Shown: positions 23,656 to 36,800 of the stretch, in pieces
Position numbering within the stretch: position 1 is the first letter of the stretch
Layout: every line of letters begins with the position of its first letter
Assembly (NCBI GenBank): GCA_002682825.1
Contig: NOKP01000025.1
Coordinates: forward strand, 439,746-503,745
Reading direction: 5' to 3'
Source of the DNA: Neonectria sp. B-13
Taxonomy: Eukaryota > Ascomycota > Sordariomycetes > Hypocreales > Nectriaceae
Length of the DNA: 64,000 bases
Program-made: the position numbers and the translations under genes
Notes under the pieces: model-generated
The model's input: the letters and a program-made list of their open reading frames with translations, nothing else
Database searches by the model: none
Told to the model about the DNA's origin: nothing

Positions 23656-24704
23656 GGGCCAACTTCGCCAGGCATTTCTTTACTCTACGACGTCGCCATT
23701 TTAGTGTGGCCGATATAAAACGAGGGCTCCTTTCCCCGGGTCCGCCGCTACCGCGTCCCGTGTAACATCATGTACTCATATCATCTGATGACGAACTGAG
23801 AAAGATGGGAGATGGGAAAAGATATTTGAAGATGGTGTTCTCTTGTACGGGAAGGGATTTAGGTAATAAGACATGCCATCCGCTTTACGAAAGAAAAACC
23901 ACGAGACCAAAAAAACAAGGGGGTATCGGGGTGATACGGAACCTAGGACGCCGGGACATGGTGTCTTCTCATTTGTACTCTCCATAGCTGGGACATGTCG
24001 TGGCATTTTACTGTGGGCTCCAACGTATGATGCGCACAATTCCCATCTAATTCAAAATGTTTCATATTCATTATGGCAAGCACTCTGTGACTCGAGTGAG
24101 ATTTAGTGAAGGCTAAGGTCGAGTCTCATTGACCACGGTCGACGGGAGAAACTTGCCAGATCGCAAGGACCAGACAAACAAGTCAGTTTGAGCGCAACTT
24201 AAAGGCAAAAATGGAGGGAAAGAGGCTGAAACAATTATGGTATCATTTCTATTACTACTACGACTATTAGCAGCGTCCACTTGTCGTGACGGCCGCGGAT
24301 CTAGTGACTGTATGTGTAATCCAATCATGACGCTCAGCAATCAACTCAAAAGGGGACATCCTGTCCCGCAGCAAGACCCGATTCAGCCATGATGCGCCAG
24401 CAATGAAGATGCGTAACCCAGAAACGCCCGTATAACGACCAACAGTCTCAAACCATCCATCCATCCCATTCCCAACCAAGCCCGTAACTGTCGTCCGATG
24501 TGTGTTGAAATCCCTCCTAATCTTCCTCGCTTTCACTTCCCAAGCAAAGGAAATTCAAACCGGGTAAGGCGGTCCAAGCCAAGGCCGCAGACCCATCGAT
24601 GCAGTCCTGTGCAAGCCCAGAAATAATGTACAAGAAATAGTAATACAATGCGCCACAAACGCGAGGCCAATAGTAGTATGAACCTCGGCAGGGCACGTAG
24701 TTAA
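23656..24704. other. Convergent 3' region between PMT2 and SEC2
   Basis: About 1 kb with the 3' ends of two convergent genes. No gene or RNA recognised. Confidence 0.5.
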
Positions 24705-26729
24705 TCAAGACTCCTTAATAGGAATCGTAAGAGATAGTCGTTTCGTCTCTTCGGAACCGGCGATACTCTTAACCTCCAGAGACTGGATAGAGCTGCGGAC
24801 GCTTCTGGCTCCATCAGTCTGGTTCGGGGGAGTACGAGGCGCCTCAATTGGGCCTTTCTTGGTTCTATCCCCGATTCTGTCGAGATCCACAGGGGAAGCT
24901 TCCCTCGATGGAGGAATAATCTTGTCTATTGAGACAAATTTGGAGCCAGCATCATCCTCATGACTGTTGCGTGGGCTCTTTTCGAGATCCACGGAAAGCG
25001 TCGAGTGAGGAGCTGGGATAACGCCGCCGCCAATACGAGCCCAGAACATCTGGTCTCTTAGCCTCACGCTCTCTTCCCAGGCAGCCCTTTCATGGTCTTC
25101 GTCGTCAGCCCGCCAGTGTCCGTCCTTGACCATTCGCAGGAATCCAAGAAAGTCGCAAGTAGAGCGGACACGGGAGAGGCAGTACTTGCAGAGGGGATGT
25201 CGCTGGGCGGAATCAGCCTCGCTAGTTCGGAATCGATGTTGGCGCAGGTACACAGGGTCAGACCGAGATTCGCCGCAGAGAGAACACGGATAAAACTGAG
25301 GTTTCGTCAAGGCGAGGAAGGATGAGGTGGAACCGGCGGGGACGGGCTCAACAACTAGTGATCCTTCTGTCATAGAGTTGATGACGGTTCGGCGAGCCAA
25401 CCATGACAAGCCTGGGGCCATGTCGAGTCGAAGAGTAGGATCAATATCTTCAACCAAGACACGCTTATAGAATTTGGTGTCCTTGAGATTGGGGAGAGGA
25501 GTAGCCGAGGCGTTCGAGGTAGCGCTCATGGTGGAAGCGGGAGTGTTGGGCGACTGAGGAGCGCTGCCACCGGCCTGGGCAGAGGTGTTGAGAGAAGTGG
25601 TGGAAGCGTTGGAGGGATGGGCACTTGAGGTTGATCCACCAAGGCCAAACGCCGACAGAGCGTTGAGAGCGCTGATAGAGCCCGAGGAAACGCGGCTGTC
25701 GGCGCGTTTGCGGGACAGGCGGGCGAGGATGGTGAAGTCGTCGTAGCACGTGAGGTCAGTTCGCAGAACGGGTTGTACAAGGTGAGGGAGGGCGGTAGGG
25801 GGGCAAGGCTCGACGGAGAGGCCCCAGGGGGACGGAAGAGGGTCGTCGGGAGAAGCTCGCTGCTCCTCTCGAGGGTCGGGCTTGGAGAGACCAGGTGAAG
25901 AGGGGGCGGTGGCGTTGATCTGATCCTCCTGTTCGGCGGCCATGTGTTCCATGACGTGCTTGAGCTCGAAAAGCTGCTCCTGTTGGGACTTGAGAAGGCT
26001 TTCTGAGTCGGCAAGCTGGGACTTGAGCTGGTCGTTTTTGCGTTGTAAGACTTCGTGGTCTGCCTTGGCCTCCTCTTTCGCGCCGATGACCATCTTGTTG
26101 GCCTCCTCGAAGAGCGCAGTGGTCAGGTTCTCCAGTTCCTGTTCAATCTTCTTCTTGTCCCTTTCCGTATCCAGGCGCTTCTGTCGCTCCTCGAGGATCT
26201 TGGCGTGCAGAACCCTCTTTTCAGCCTCAACGGTGTTTTTGCGTATCCAGACATCGCCAGTGAGCATCTCGCGCTGGGAGGCGTTCTGAGCCTCGAGGTT
26301 GCGGATGTGTTCTCGGGCGGTTTCGAGCTCATGGCGGGTAGAGGAAAGGGAGTCGTCGAGGAAGGTTTGGTGGTTGATGGCGTTTATGAGTTTGGTGCTA
26401 AGAGTGGCTACCTCGTCATTGAGATCGGGGTGGCGGCTGGGGCTTGGGGCGCCGGTGTCGTCGGCTGGGCTCATGGCCCTACTCCGGGGATCGGGCAAGG
26501 TGCTCATCTCATCGCCAAAGTCGTGTCGAGAAGGTGAAGAGGAGGTTGGCAGATGTGCGGAAGAGGAGGACCTGGCAAGGGGGTGGGCGGAGGCAACAGA
26601 TGGCGTTCGAGGCCGGTTGGTGGTGGCGGCGATGGAAGAGAGGGAGCGAAAGTGGCCGAGGGAACGTCGGGAGGATTTGGGGGATGCCCCGGCGAGAGGT
26701 TGTGACCAGCCGGCGGCGGACATGGTCAT
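24705..26729 (-). CDS. SEC2: Sec2-type Rab GTPase exchange factor
   Basis: One main exon encodes 674 residues from ATG 26729 (a second ATG follows at 26723). Residues about 105-275 form the long parallel coiled coil of the Sec2p/Rabin8 domain (LNDEVATLSTKLINAINHQ, EELENLTTALFEEANKMV), which exchanges GDP for GTP on the Rab Sec4. Role: drives exocytic vesicle delivery to the plasma membrane. The C-terminal half holds a block conserved in filamentous fungi with two CXXC pairs (C482/C485 and C514/C517) that may bind zinc. Ser/Pro-rich linkers separate the blocks. The true start may be upstream: an 8-nt coding exon (26876-26869, ATGGACTC) followed by a GTATGT donor joins in frame with an acceptor at 26734 to give MDSFMTMSAAG. 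Confidence 0.88.
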   Translation of the reverse strand: MTMSAAGWSQPLAGASPKSSRRSLGHFRSLSSIAATTNRPRTPSVASAHPLARSSSSAHLPTSSSPSRHDFGDEMSTLPDPRSRAMSPADDTGAPSPSRHPDLNDEVATLSTKLINAINHQTFLDDSLSSTRHELETAREHIRNLEAQNASQREMLTGDVWIRKNTVEAEKRVLHAKILEERQKRLDTERDKKKIEQELENLTTALFEEANKMVIGAKEEAKADHEVLQRKNDQLKSQLADSESLLKSQQEQLFELKHVMEHMAAEQEDQINATAPSSPGLSKPDPREEQRASPDDPLPSPWGLSVEPCPPTALPHLVQPVLRTDLTCYDDFTILARLSRKRADSRVSSGSISALNALSAFGLGGSTSSAHPSNASTTSLNTSAQAGGSAPQSPNTPASTMSATSNASATPLPNLKDTKFYKRVLVEDIDPTLRLDMAPGLSWLARRTVINSMTEGSLVVEPVPAGSTSSFLALTKPQFYPCSLCGESRSDPVYLRQHRFRTSEADSAQRHPLCKYCLSRVRSTCDFLGFLRMVKDGHWRADDEDHERAAWEESVRLRDQMFWARIGGGVIPAPHSTLSVDLEKSPRNSHEDDAGSKFVSIDKIIPPSREASPVDLDRIGDRTKKGPIEAPRTPPNQTDGARSVRSSIQSLEVKSIAGSEETKRLSLTIPIKES

Positions 26730-27663
26730 GAATCTATTGCGAGCGAGAGCGATTGTTAGTCAAGGCGATGCGGTAAAGAATGTGGTAAGAGGAGGGTGGC
26801 GTCTTGAGTCAAAGAATCCGAGACAAGGAGCAGGAGCAGGAGCGGGAGGAACGAGGCGAGTAACATACGAGTCCATCGGGGCGGGCGCGTGGTATGTGTG
26901 TCAGTCGTAGATGTCTTGTGCTCTCGGCCCCGAGAGAGGTGACGTGACGTGACGGGTCGGGACAGGTCGAATTGGCAGCCGACACACCAAAATCGAGGGT
27001 CGGGATGGGCGAGAGAGGGAGGAGGAGTCGAAAGGGGGGAGGGCGATGAGTTCTGGTTTGAATGGGATGAAGAGATGGAGGATGGACGGAAAGATGGAGA
27101 GATAGTACAGATGGAGACGGAGATGGGAGAGAATGGGTAGTGGATGGATGGGAGGCAAGTGCGGATCCCCCGGGGACGGGACGGGCGTTGGATGGTGGAT
27201 GGTGGATGGTCAGTGGTGAGTTGACTCGACTTGGCGAGTGACGAGTGACGAATCGATGTCGAAAGGGAGACTGCTCTAACATGGACCCCCGATTTTGTAA
27301 CATGGACCCCCGCTAATATGTAAATATGTAAATTGGCCCCAAGGACCCACTCTTTTCAGTCACCCAAGCCCAGACATATCCCTACGAGTAACTTGGCTAA
27401 AGTCTCACAATGACAGACAGCAGCTTAACTTAACTCTTCAGGCCTCACTCATATCTAGCATTAGATGATTTAGATAAAACGGTACGGTTATTGGTCAGGC
27501 AGGGTAGTAGGGCAGTAGGATATCTACTTATGCAGTATTCGGGTCAAGAATCGGATCAGCCTTGGTAAACATCCCTCCTTGTTACTTATGGGCTTGACTT
27601 GTGTTTTGGGTGTGGGGTCCCTGTTATGGAACTAGGCGGTCCATGTTAAGGTATTCCAAAGGG

Positions 27664-27727
27664 AGACCAGAGCCGACCAAACTAGACTAGACCGGACCAG
27701 ACCAAGCCAGACCAGATCAGATCACAC
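27664..27727. repeat. Degenerate ACCAGACC-type repeat
   Basis: Irregular repeats of GACCAGA, GACTAGACC and CCAGATCAG over about 60 nt. Confidence 0.6.
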
Positions 27728-28260
27728 CAACAGAGACGGAGTGCGAGTGCGGGAGAGAGAGAGAGGAGTGCGGCTGCTGCGCAACTTGCAAGGGACGGAC
27801 GCGACCCACGGACCGAACGGAATCTGTGGGACTACGTAGGGGCGACCGGGGGTTTAAAGAGTGAGCGGAGAAAGACATTGTGGCTGGGTCGCCAAGGAAA
27901 GCATAGTGAGTAGGTAGTAGATAGGTAGTACGAGGCCTCTCTCGTTCGGTTCGTGTCGCTAACTGAGCCGATGGACGGGATTGCAGGGGTGGCAGGGAGT
28001 ACCGGAGGGAGGACCAGGACCGGAAGGAGCAGGCGAAGAGGAGACGATTGAAAAGAGGAGATGGAGATGTGGTTGTCGATATGACCAAGAGATGGTAAAG
28101 GTAGGTGGTATTCGTAGAAGTGACGATGATGAAATAGTCAGAAGCAAAAGGTTGAGATGGACGGGGGCGAGGTACAGCAGAAATGCACGAAGTAGAAGTG
28201 ACCGAGGGAAGCAGGGGACAAAGCAGGGGACGGAACCAACCCAAACCTTGTAGCGATCGA

Positions 28261-28296
28261 TGTGCTGTGCTGTGCTGTGCTGTGCTGTGTTGTGCT
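28261..28296. repeat. Pentanucleotide microsatellite (TGTGC)n
   Basis: About seven copies of TGTGC, the last ones with one substitution, in the gene-free stretch upstream of SEC2. Confidence 0.9.
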
Positions 28297-30895
28297 TTTC
28301 GTACCGTGCCGTGATTGTGCCACTGCTGCTACGCTGTGCACCAACTGGTATTCGTGCAACCAGGGGTCCCTACATATCGGTACTTTCCCCCGCGCGTAAG
28401 CCCCCTGGCCTCGTGGGAGGAGAACCGAAAGTACTTCGCACGAAGGCTGTGTTCGTCCCCGTGCGAAGTACCGGCGTTCGTGATCCTACCAACCTGCTGC
28501 CAACAGGGCCTGTCCGTGGTGCTGCAAAGCCAGCAATCCAGGTCGCAGGCGCCAAAAGGTGCAGCCAGGAGAAACAACACCCCAAGGCACAGCCACGCCC
28601 CCAACGGCCACCAACAAAACGCCCAGCACGAACGAGGTGCGCGCCAACGACGTCGGGTGCCAACGTGCTACCTACCACTGCACTACCGTAGTGCTACCGC
28701 TACGCACTACGCACTATGTAGTAGACCTGAAGGATGCCGCCGCCGCCCAAAGGTCGAGGCCCCAACTCTTTTGCCAGCCGAACCCATTGTTGCCATGTCC
28801 CAGCCACGAGTCGCTGGCTGACGCCACCCCATCACGACCCCGGCGCTTACCTGATACGCTAGTCCCTTTTCCGATGTAGCGTCTCAGCGAACGGCGCGCC
28901 GCTCGCCTTTTGCCTCCATTGGGATTTGCAGCCGGGTACCTTAGCTCCATGTACCTCCCGTCTCCCGTCTCACAGACTCTCTCCCTTCTGGCTCTCTCGC
29001 AGGGCAGCGACACGAGACGGTCGGGTACCAAATACTTGGGTTCTTTCGACGCTCCCTTGTTGATACGACTCGTTAGTGGTGGACTCGATCTATCCCGCTT
29101 TGCCTAACTCCTCCTTCTCCTCTTTCTCCCCTCCTCCATCTCCATCCGCATGCACTATTCGCACATACTTACTCGTACTATTCCCACCTTCGAAGCACAA
29201 CCATGTACCTACGAATACGCGCCACCGCCTGGGAAGCCCGAGTCTAGACTCTAGAGCCTCTAGATCCCAGAAGCCTGAACCACGGGGCAGTCAGAGCCAT
29301 TGGCACACTAACGGACAGCGAACCAGCTCAGCAGGGGGCAGCCCGAATTCCCGCCTCACTGGCTCCGTCTGTATTCGTACTTGGCGCAATCGGCCCTGAT
29401 GAGAGCGAGTGGGTGAGTGAGTGACAAAAGGCGCCTCGGCACACCCGTGAACTCCAGACAGAGAGACACACGAGATCGACACACACAACTGCCCACGACT
29501 CTCCAGGCCACCAGCCCGACGCTACCCCTTGGGCTGTGCCAATGGGTTCGGCTTTTTCTACTCAGCTGTTGAGGGTTCAACATATTCGCAAAGAAATACA
29601 AATTGGTTTTCTGCGGTGCCTGTTGGAGATAAATTACCACGAGAGATGAGATGAGATGGATGACATGACATGGCAAGGGGACGGATGCGTATCCATGATC
29701 GTGTTCGTGTCGCTGTCGTGTGTCGACTGTCCCGTCGTATCGCCTAGTTACGCGCCCCCAGCGCTTCCCTTTCTTACGGGCTACAGTACTTTGGTAGGTG
29801 CACAATCAACCAAGATGACGGCACCTCACTGATGACAGGTACGAACGGGCGGATCCTTGCATTCCACGTATCCAAGCGCACGGCCGTTTTCCAGCCCGTT
29901 CAGCCTCTTTTGCAGCGGACTGACGCCGAGAGTCAGACGACGGGATGGGACATTCCTCCTCTGACACGAGGAGGCGAGCTTGGACCATAACAGATGACAA
30001 AATCTCACGATACGATTTCATTCCCACTCACTTAAATGACAGATACAGGGTAGGCAAATGAGATGTCAGATGTAAGAAGGGCATACTCCATATTCGTGCA
30101 TCTCTGCCCAACCTCACCATCTAGTCTACTGTGTATGTACACTCTTGCAAGGAATTAACTGAATGTTGGAGGGTGCTGGTATTTGGCTGGCCGCTACCAC
30201 CTGCAACCAGCTCAACCTCGTCATCAGTCAGTCGTCCGTCATTCATCATCGTGCCGCTGCGCCTAGAAGAACTCACACACCACCGACATCACAACTTGCG
30301 CCTTCGTGGCTGAACCTTGTCCACCACATCCTGCATCGAAGAATCGAAGAGTCAGCTTCTTCGCCACTACGTTCCAACGTTCCTTTCCGAGCAACGTGGC
30401 AAAAGGTTCTGGTGCCTGCCGCTAGCAGTATCTTTCCTTTGCTGTACTGCTAGTACCATGCCAGTCCCCAGCATGGTTGTTAACAATGCTCGCTGCCTCA
30501 CGCAGGACACATCAACTTGTCTGACTCGAGAAACAAAGTATACATTTACGAATGTATGCTTGCGTGTATTTTGGATCTGAAATAGACTGATATCTTTCGC
30601 TTTTGTCAACCTCCCTCTCTGTATTATATCCTCCGCCATTCTCCAGCTTACAAGGGTATGTATGAACCATGGTCTAGACACCAGGCTGAGTATAAGAACA
30701 AAACACAAACTATTCCAATGCAAAATGCTTGGTTTAGTGTCTCCTTCTCCTGCTTCCACAATGAACGAGAGCCCATAGGCATATAGAAAACAAAGAAAGA
30801 AATGGACAAGATAGAGTACACCACCACATCGATGTGTGTGGTTGTCCATGTACATGTACAGTCTAGTTTAGCAGTCTTGCTAACGATGCTTCTCC

Positions 30896-33800
30896 TCAAT
30901 CGTTCCACTCTCCGTACTCGGGCATCCCGTAGGGGTTCCACTCCTGTCCTGGATAGCTCGTCGCGGTCATCGGAGGTGGCACCTCCCCGTCCGAGTCTTC
31001 GTCGGGATTGTAATGTATTTTCTCCTCCTGAGTCTCCAGCCGCACCTTTCGCCTGTGGGCTTCTTCCGTATCCTCCAGCTCGGCAGCTCCGTTGAGTCTT
31101 CGTGTGTTGCTCCTCACGGGTGCTCCGTTGCTTGGCTCCCGGATTGGCTCCGGCGACGGTGCATGCTCCTGGCTGTCACTAGTCTTGTCCTTCTTCAACT
31201 CTCGTCTTGGCTCGTTGATTGGCGGTGTAACGATATCCTCGGCACTGGCCCCGGCTCTTGCCCTGCCCTGGGTCGCATTCATATCCACACTCTGGTCATC
31301 GCTAACTGCAGAGGTCGAGTATGTGTGCGAGTGCGACGGGCTGATCTTGCCGTCTACTCCCACTGGAGGGCTTAACGAGATACGCCGCGGCTCATCTCTC
31401 ATGTTGTACTCTTCGTCGCCCTCGGATTGTCCTCGTTCCCTCGATGGTGAAATGGCCCCAACGCCAGGAATAGGCAGATGAGCGGCATTGATAGGACTCT
31501 GAGGTTTAACCAACCCATTCCCGTTCCCGTTTGACTGCGGCTGATGAGTTGGCGGCGTTCCATTACCCCTACTGCTCAAAGCAGCTGCATTGGGGGGCGG
31601 GTTAGAAACGACCCTTGGGCTTGCGTCGTTTATTACGCGTAGGGTAGCCACATTGGGGACCGGGTTGGAAAGCACTCTAGGGCTTGCGTTGCTCTTCACG
31701 CTCCCACTTCCGCTTCCACTTCCGCTCCCACTGCCGCTGTGTTGGCTGTTCTCGCTCGCGAACCGTCGTAAATCTGGGCGTGGCTGCTGAGTAGCATTGA
31801 AGGGGTTGCTCTGGGGAGATGTTGGAGTTTGTCCCTGCTGACCCCCTTGATAAGTCTGATATCTAGGGTCAACGCTGTCACGGCGATCACCCGACGGGGA
31901 GGTGAATTGGGGCACTGGCTGAGGTGTTGGCTGGGGCGATGGCATCTGCGGCTGTGGCGTTGGCTGTGGTGACGGCACTTGGAGTTGGGGTGGAGGTTGT
32001 CCTTGGAGCAGCGGTGGCCCAGTTACCGGAGCAGGAGGCTGCTGCTGGGGATAGATCTGTTGGGTATTGTGGACCTGCTGTTGGGCGAACTGAGCTTGGT
32101 TCGGATGCTTACCCACATTGTACGGTGAGGGAACAAGCGTTCCTTCACCATGGACAGCCTTATATCCTTGTGGGATGGGCACTTGGGCGTACTGAGGCTC
32201 ATTTAACCTCTGTGATTGCTGTTGTGGCTGAATTCGAGCTGGGCCCTGGAAACCCTGAGAAGAAGCCTGGCGAAGCGTCTTGACGGGTTGGTTGGGGGGT
32301 CCAGGTTGTCTCTGTGCTTGTACAGGAGGTCCCATGGAATGGCCAGCGGGTGGTCCTGATGGGTGAGGCTTCTGTCCCACAGCAGATGTCATCGGTGTGA
32401 ACGGCTGCTGTCCCGTGGGTGGGCTGGTATTTGCCCTTGGTTGGGACTGTTGCTGTCCCATGGGTGGGCTAGCAGTCGTTTGCTGGAAGGATTGCTGTCC
32501 CAAGGGAGGACTAGCAGTTGTCCTTGGAGGGAATGGCTGCTGTCCTACGGGCGGGCTGGCAGTTGTCGACCGCTGAAAATATTGCTGGCCCATGGGCGGG
32601 CTGGCAGTCATCGATGAGGATTGCTGCTGCCCCAGAGGTGGACTAGCATTTGTCGGCTGGAACTGCTGTTGTCCCATGGGAGGGCTGGCAGCTGTCATTG
32701 GTGAGAATGGTTGTTGGCCCATGGGAGGACTACCAAACTGCGACGATTGCCGCCGGGAATAGCTCTGTGGATGTCCCATGAACTGCTGTGACTGCTGCCT
32801 AGGCAATTGCTGCCCTGGAGGCGGCTGCTGTTGTTGCTGTCCAGGCATCTGCTGCCCAGGAGACATTTGTTGTTGCTGTTGTCCAGGCTGCATCTGGTAT
32901 CCAGGATACATTTGCTGTCCAGGGGCCATCTGTTGTCTAGACTGCATCTGTTGTCCAGGCTGCATCTGTTGTCCAGGCTGCATCTGTTGTCCAGACTGCA
33001 TCTGTTGTCCAGGCTGCATCTGTCCAGGCTGCATTTGTTGCCCAGAATACATTTGCTGTTGCTGTTGTCCAGGATGCATCTGCTGTCCAGGATGCATCTG
33101 CTGTCCAGGTTGCATCTGCTGTTGCATATTCGGAACACCTTGGGGAAACCTCTGTTGAAGCACTCCCTGTTGAAGCATTCCCTGTTGAGGCATTCCCTGT
33201 TGAGGCATTCCCTGTTGAGGCATTCCTTGTTGTGCTTGCATGAAGCCTGAAGGAGGAGTCTGTCCCTGCTGAGGAACCTTGGAGCTTCGCTTGAAGGCGC
33301 CGAGCAGTTTGCTCGCCTTCTTCTCCCCGCCTTCCGGCTTTCCGTGAGCCTGCGGTGGCTTAGGTCCCATCTGACCAGACATTCGATTTCTCAGGCCCCT
33401 CCACTTAGATGCGGGACTGTCTTGTCGAACTGGCACATTCATCGGTGGCTGGGATCCAGGAGGAGCCGAGCCATCCTTCGGCGGCACTTGAGGCCCCAGA
33501 GGGGTCGGCATTTGCATCGAATTTCGTGAGAAAGGTACAGAAACCTGCGACGATGGACTTGGTATGGTCTGGAAGCTGGGAGCCCCATGGAGGCTGGGAG
33601 TTTGCTGGCCAGGACGAACCTGGTAGCCACCTTGTTGGGGGTTCACCCGTTGCTGAGGCTGAGGCTGAAACTGCTGGTGTTGCTGCTGGTGCTGTTGCTG
33701 TTGCTGCTGGTGCTGCTGTTGTTGCTGGAATGAACCGGATGGAGCATTCTGCTGCTGTGGAGCTACCATGCGTGTTCCGAGCCCTTGTTGTTGCAGTGGC

Positions 33801-36800
33801 GGCGAGTTAGATGCTGCAGACAGTGAAGGCGTGCCGGGTTGAGAGCCCCGGGCGCTCAAAGTTGCCGTCGATGCAAGTTGAGGACTCTGGCCCATGCTGG
33901 AGTCGGCTATGGATGGCGGCCCCGTCTTTGAGACTGTCGAAACTGGGGATTGGGGCAGGTCGTCGCGATTGATGCTCTCTTGGTGTGCATGGCCAGTCCT
34001 GTCATCAGACGTCCACGAGAAGCTGGGTGAACCCAGTCCAGGTCGTTGCGCCTGTGCGATATCGGCACCGCCTTGGAAGACCTCGCCGACGGATTGGTTG
34101 GAAGCCTGAGGTAAGGCGTGTGGAACCGGAACAGTAGTCATCCCATGAGAGCCGGAACGCATCGCCAAGGAATCATCATTCAGAGCTGGCTTGAAATTGC
34201 CTAACGGATCTGGCGATCCAGGAAGGCTTGACACCGCAGGAGACCCCTTCGGCGTCATGGATTCTTGTCGCAAGGGCGACGGCCGAGGCTGGAGCAAAGA
34301 TACTTCCGACTGATTCGTCTCAGTATTTCCAAATCCTCGACCAGGTTCCGCAAATGTAGGATCACTCGACGAAGGCCGTTCAGGTGAGTTCTGGGCCTGA
34401 GAATCAAGGGACTCACTTCCTGTCATCCGTCGTAGCATTGGTGGGTGCGTTGGGGACTGAGGCACTGGGGATGTTTGTCCCGAAGGAAATTGCATTGGAG
34501 GGAATTGTCCTTGAGGATGTTGTCCGACTGGTGATTGGCCTGGAGAGGTCTGCCCGAGAGGAAGCTGCCCTGGAGGAAATTGGCCTGAAGGATGATATCC
34601 CAGAGGAGATTGACCTGGATGAACCTGGCCGGAAGGGTGTTGCCCAAGGGGAGATTGGCTTGGGATAACCTGCCCTGAAGAGTGCTGCCTGAGAGGAGGT
34701 TGACCTGGAGGAGCCTGTTCTATGGGCGCCTGTCTGACGGCAGATTGTCCTTGGTTATCTCGAAAGAATTGCCCTTGAACCTGCCCGGGAGAGAATTGAC
34801 CAGGAGAAACTTGATTGAGCGGAGACTGCACTGGAGAGACTTGCCCCTGATTCCCTCGAGGTAGTTGACCAGGAGAATGCTGTCCTTGAGGAAGTTGGCC
34901 TGGAGGAATTTGCGCCGGAACTTGCTGCCTCAAAGGAGATTGGCCAGGAGAAGTCTTTGCTGGCGGAGGCTGTCCTGCTGGAGGCTGTCCCTGATTTCGC
35001 TGGGGAAAGTGCCCTTGCAACTGCTCTGGAGAAAGGTGGGCATGACCGCCTCGGGATAGTTGGTTAGAGCCAGGCTGTCCTGGAGGAGGCTGACCCTGGT
35101 TGCTTTGTGTGAACTGGCCCTGAAGTTGCCCTTTGCTGCCTTGAGAGATCTGGCCTCCAAGATGCCCTTGACTGCCTTGAGGGTGTAGTTGGTTGGGAGC
35201 AAGCTGTGCTGAAGGTGGCTGACCCTGGTTGCCTTGAGGGAATTGGCTTTGAAGCTGCCCTTGACTGCCCTGAGGGCGTAGTTGGTTATGAGCAGGTTGT
35301 CCTGAAGGAGGTTGTCCTTGGTTGTCTTGAGAGAACTGGCCCTGAAGCTGCCCTCTACTACCCTGAGGACGTAGTTGATTGGGGGCTTGCTGTCCTGGAG
35401 GCAGCTGTCCTTGGCTGCCTTGAGGGAACTGGCCCTGGAGTTGCCCTGGGGGCAGTTGACCTTGATGGGGTTGTGCGAGGGAAGGTTGTCTTAGGGGAGG
35501 CTGTCCGAGCGGCGATTGTCCAACAGGAGCCCGCCCCAACAGAGACTTTCCTGGCGGGTGCTGTCCAAGGGGGTTCTGCGACGGACGCAGTTGCAAGTGA
35601 GACGCCTGTCCCGGCGGAGGTCCCTGTTCCGGAGGAGGCCCCTGACCTGGTGGAAACTGACCCGCAGGCGGAACAACAGCGCCGTCCTGAGACTGGGGTC
35701 GATTCTTCCCGTGTCCCAGGAACCCAGATATCAAACCCGCCGCAGAACCCCGCCTCTTACGCCGTTCCGGACTATCCGGTGCCGGCGCCGACCCTCCAGA
35801 TCCCCCAGACATGACCGGCGCTCCATACGGCGCAGGACCCGCGGTGTTGCTCCGCACGAACCCACCAGGCGGCGGCGGAGGACCCATGGAGCCTGGCTGC
35901 TCGAGCGTCTGGGTGCCCGTAGTGGGCCGCGAGGGGTGAGAAATCACCGGCCTCTGGGCGGTGTCCAGGCTGGGACGGTGGAGGATGCCCCCGATGGCAG
36001 AGCGGGCGGTAGAGAAACGCTTCTTCGACGGCGACGTGCTGTTCGCGGCACTTCCGGGCTCGTTGACTAAACTGGAGGTGGACGAGCGCAGGGTAGCATT
36101 GGACTTGCCCTTGAACTGCGCGCCGGCCACGGCTCCTAGTCCAGTGCCGAAGCGAGACAGCCTGCGCTCGGATTGAGGCGACTCCGGCCTCAGCTGGTCC
36201 TGGCCAATGGGAGCCGGATGCGGCGTTTGGCCAGGGGGCGGAGTTGGGGCGGCGTCTCTGCTCTGCTCCGGGCGGTCCATCGAGGGCCGACCGCGGAGGC
36301 TGAAGAGGAAGCTTCCTCGGGCGGCCTTTTTGCGTTCCTGCTGCTCTTCCATTGCAATGCTAGATTCCGAGACGCCGTCGTTGGCTTGCTGGATTGGGTG
36401 CGGTTCGGCCCTGGGCTCAACCGACGAAGGTCTCGCGAAGCGGCTGCCCAAGTCCTTAAAAAGGTTGGAGCTCTTCCTGCGACCGTGGCTCTCGCTGCCG
36501 GCGGCGTCGAACTCCGGACCACCGGTGGCGGCGCGGGGGATAGAAGCGGCGTCCTGTGAATGACGGGGCGGGAATTGCGGGCCAGGCGGAAGCGGGTTGG
36601 TCTCGGAGTTGCTTCGCGATCGCTGGTCGGTGCGGGTGAAGAGCTCCGGGTACCGACGCGCAGACGACGGAGGTACATCCGAGGGCTTCTGCCTCGGCCT
36701 CGGGTGTGATTGAGACTGCGAAAGCGACTGCGACAACGAGAGCGAAAGCGACTGGGACGTTGACGTGGACGCCGTCGGGGAGACGGGCGACAGCGGGGAG

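Larger units (their letters stand above)
26877..30895. other. 4 kb gene-free stretch
   Basis: No supported gene on either strand. It lies upstream of SEC2 and downstream of the giant gene, both on the minus strand. Contents: short tandem runs at 27664-27727 and 28261-28296 and two inexact CTTCGCAC/GTGCGAAG copies at 28430-28470. Repeated CCATCCACC-type words occur near 27190 and pyrimidine-rich tracts at 28970-29160. Open frames of up to 168 codons on the plus strand (28260-28880) lack domains and have an amino acid bias explained by composition. Confidence 0.5.

Noticed and set aside
28260..28880. Plus-strand frames of 106-168 codons
   Set aside because: Three overlapping frames of equal quality and composition-driven content, no domain, no splice support.
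32778..33250. Cys-rich and Leu/Ser-rich frames (CCPGC and LLSRLHLLSR repeats)
   Set aside because: Opposite-strand reading of the MQPGQQ repeats of the giant protein; not a cysteine-rich effector.
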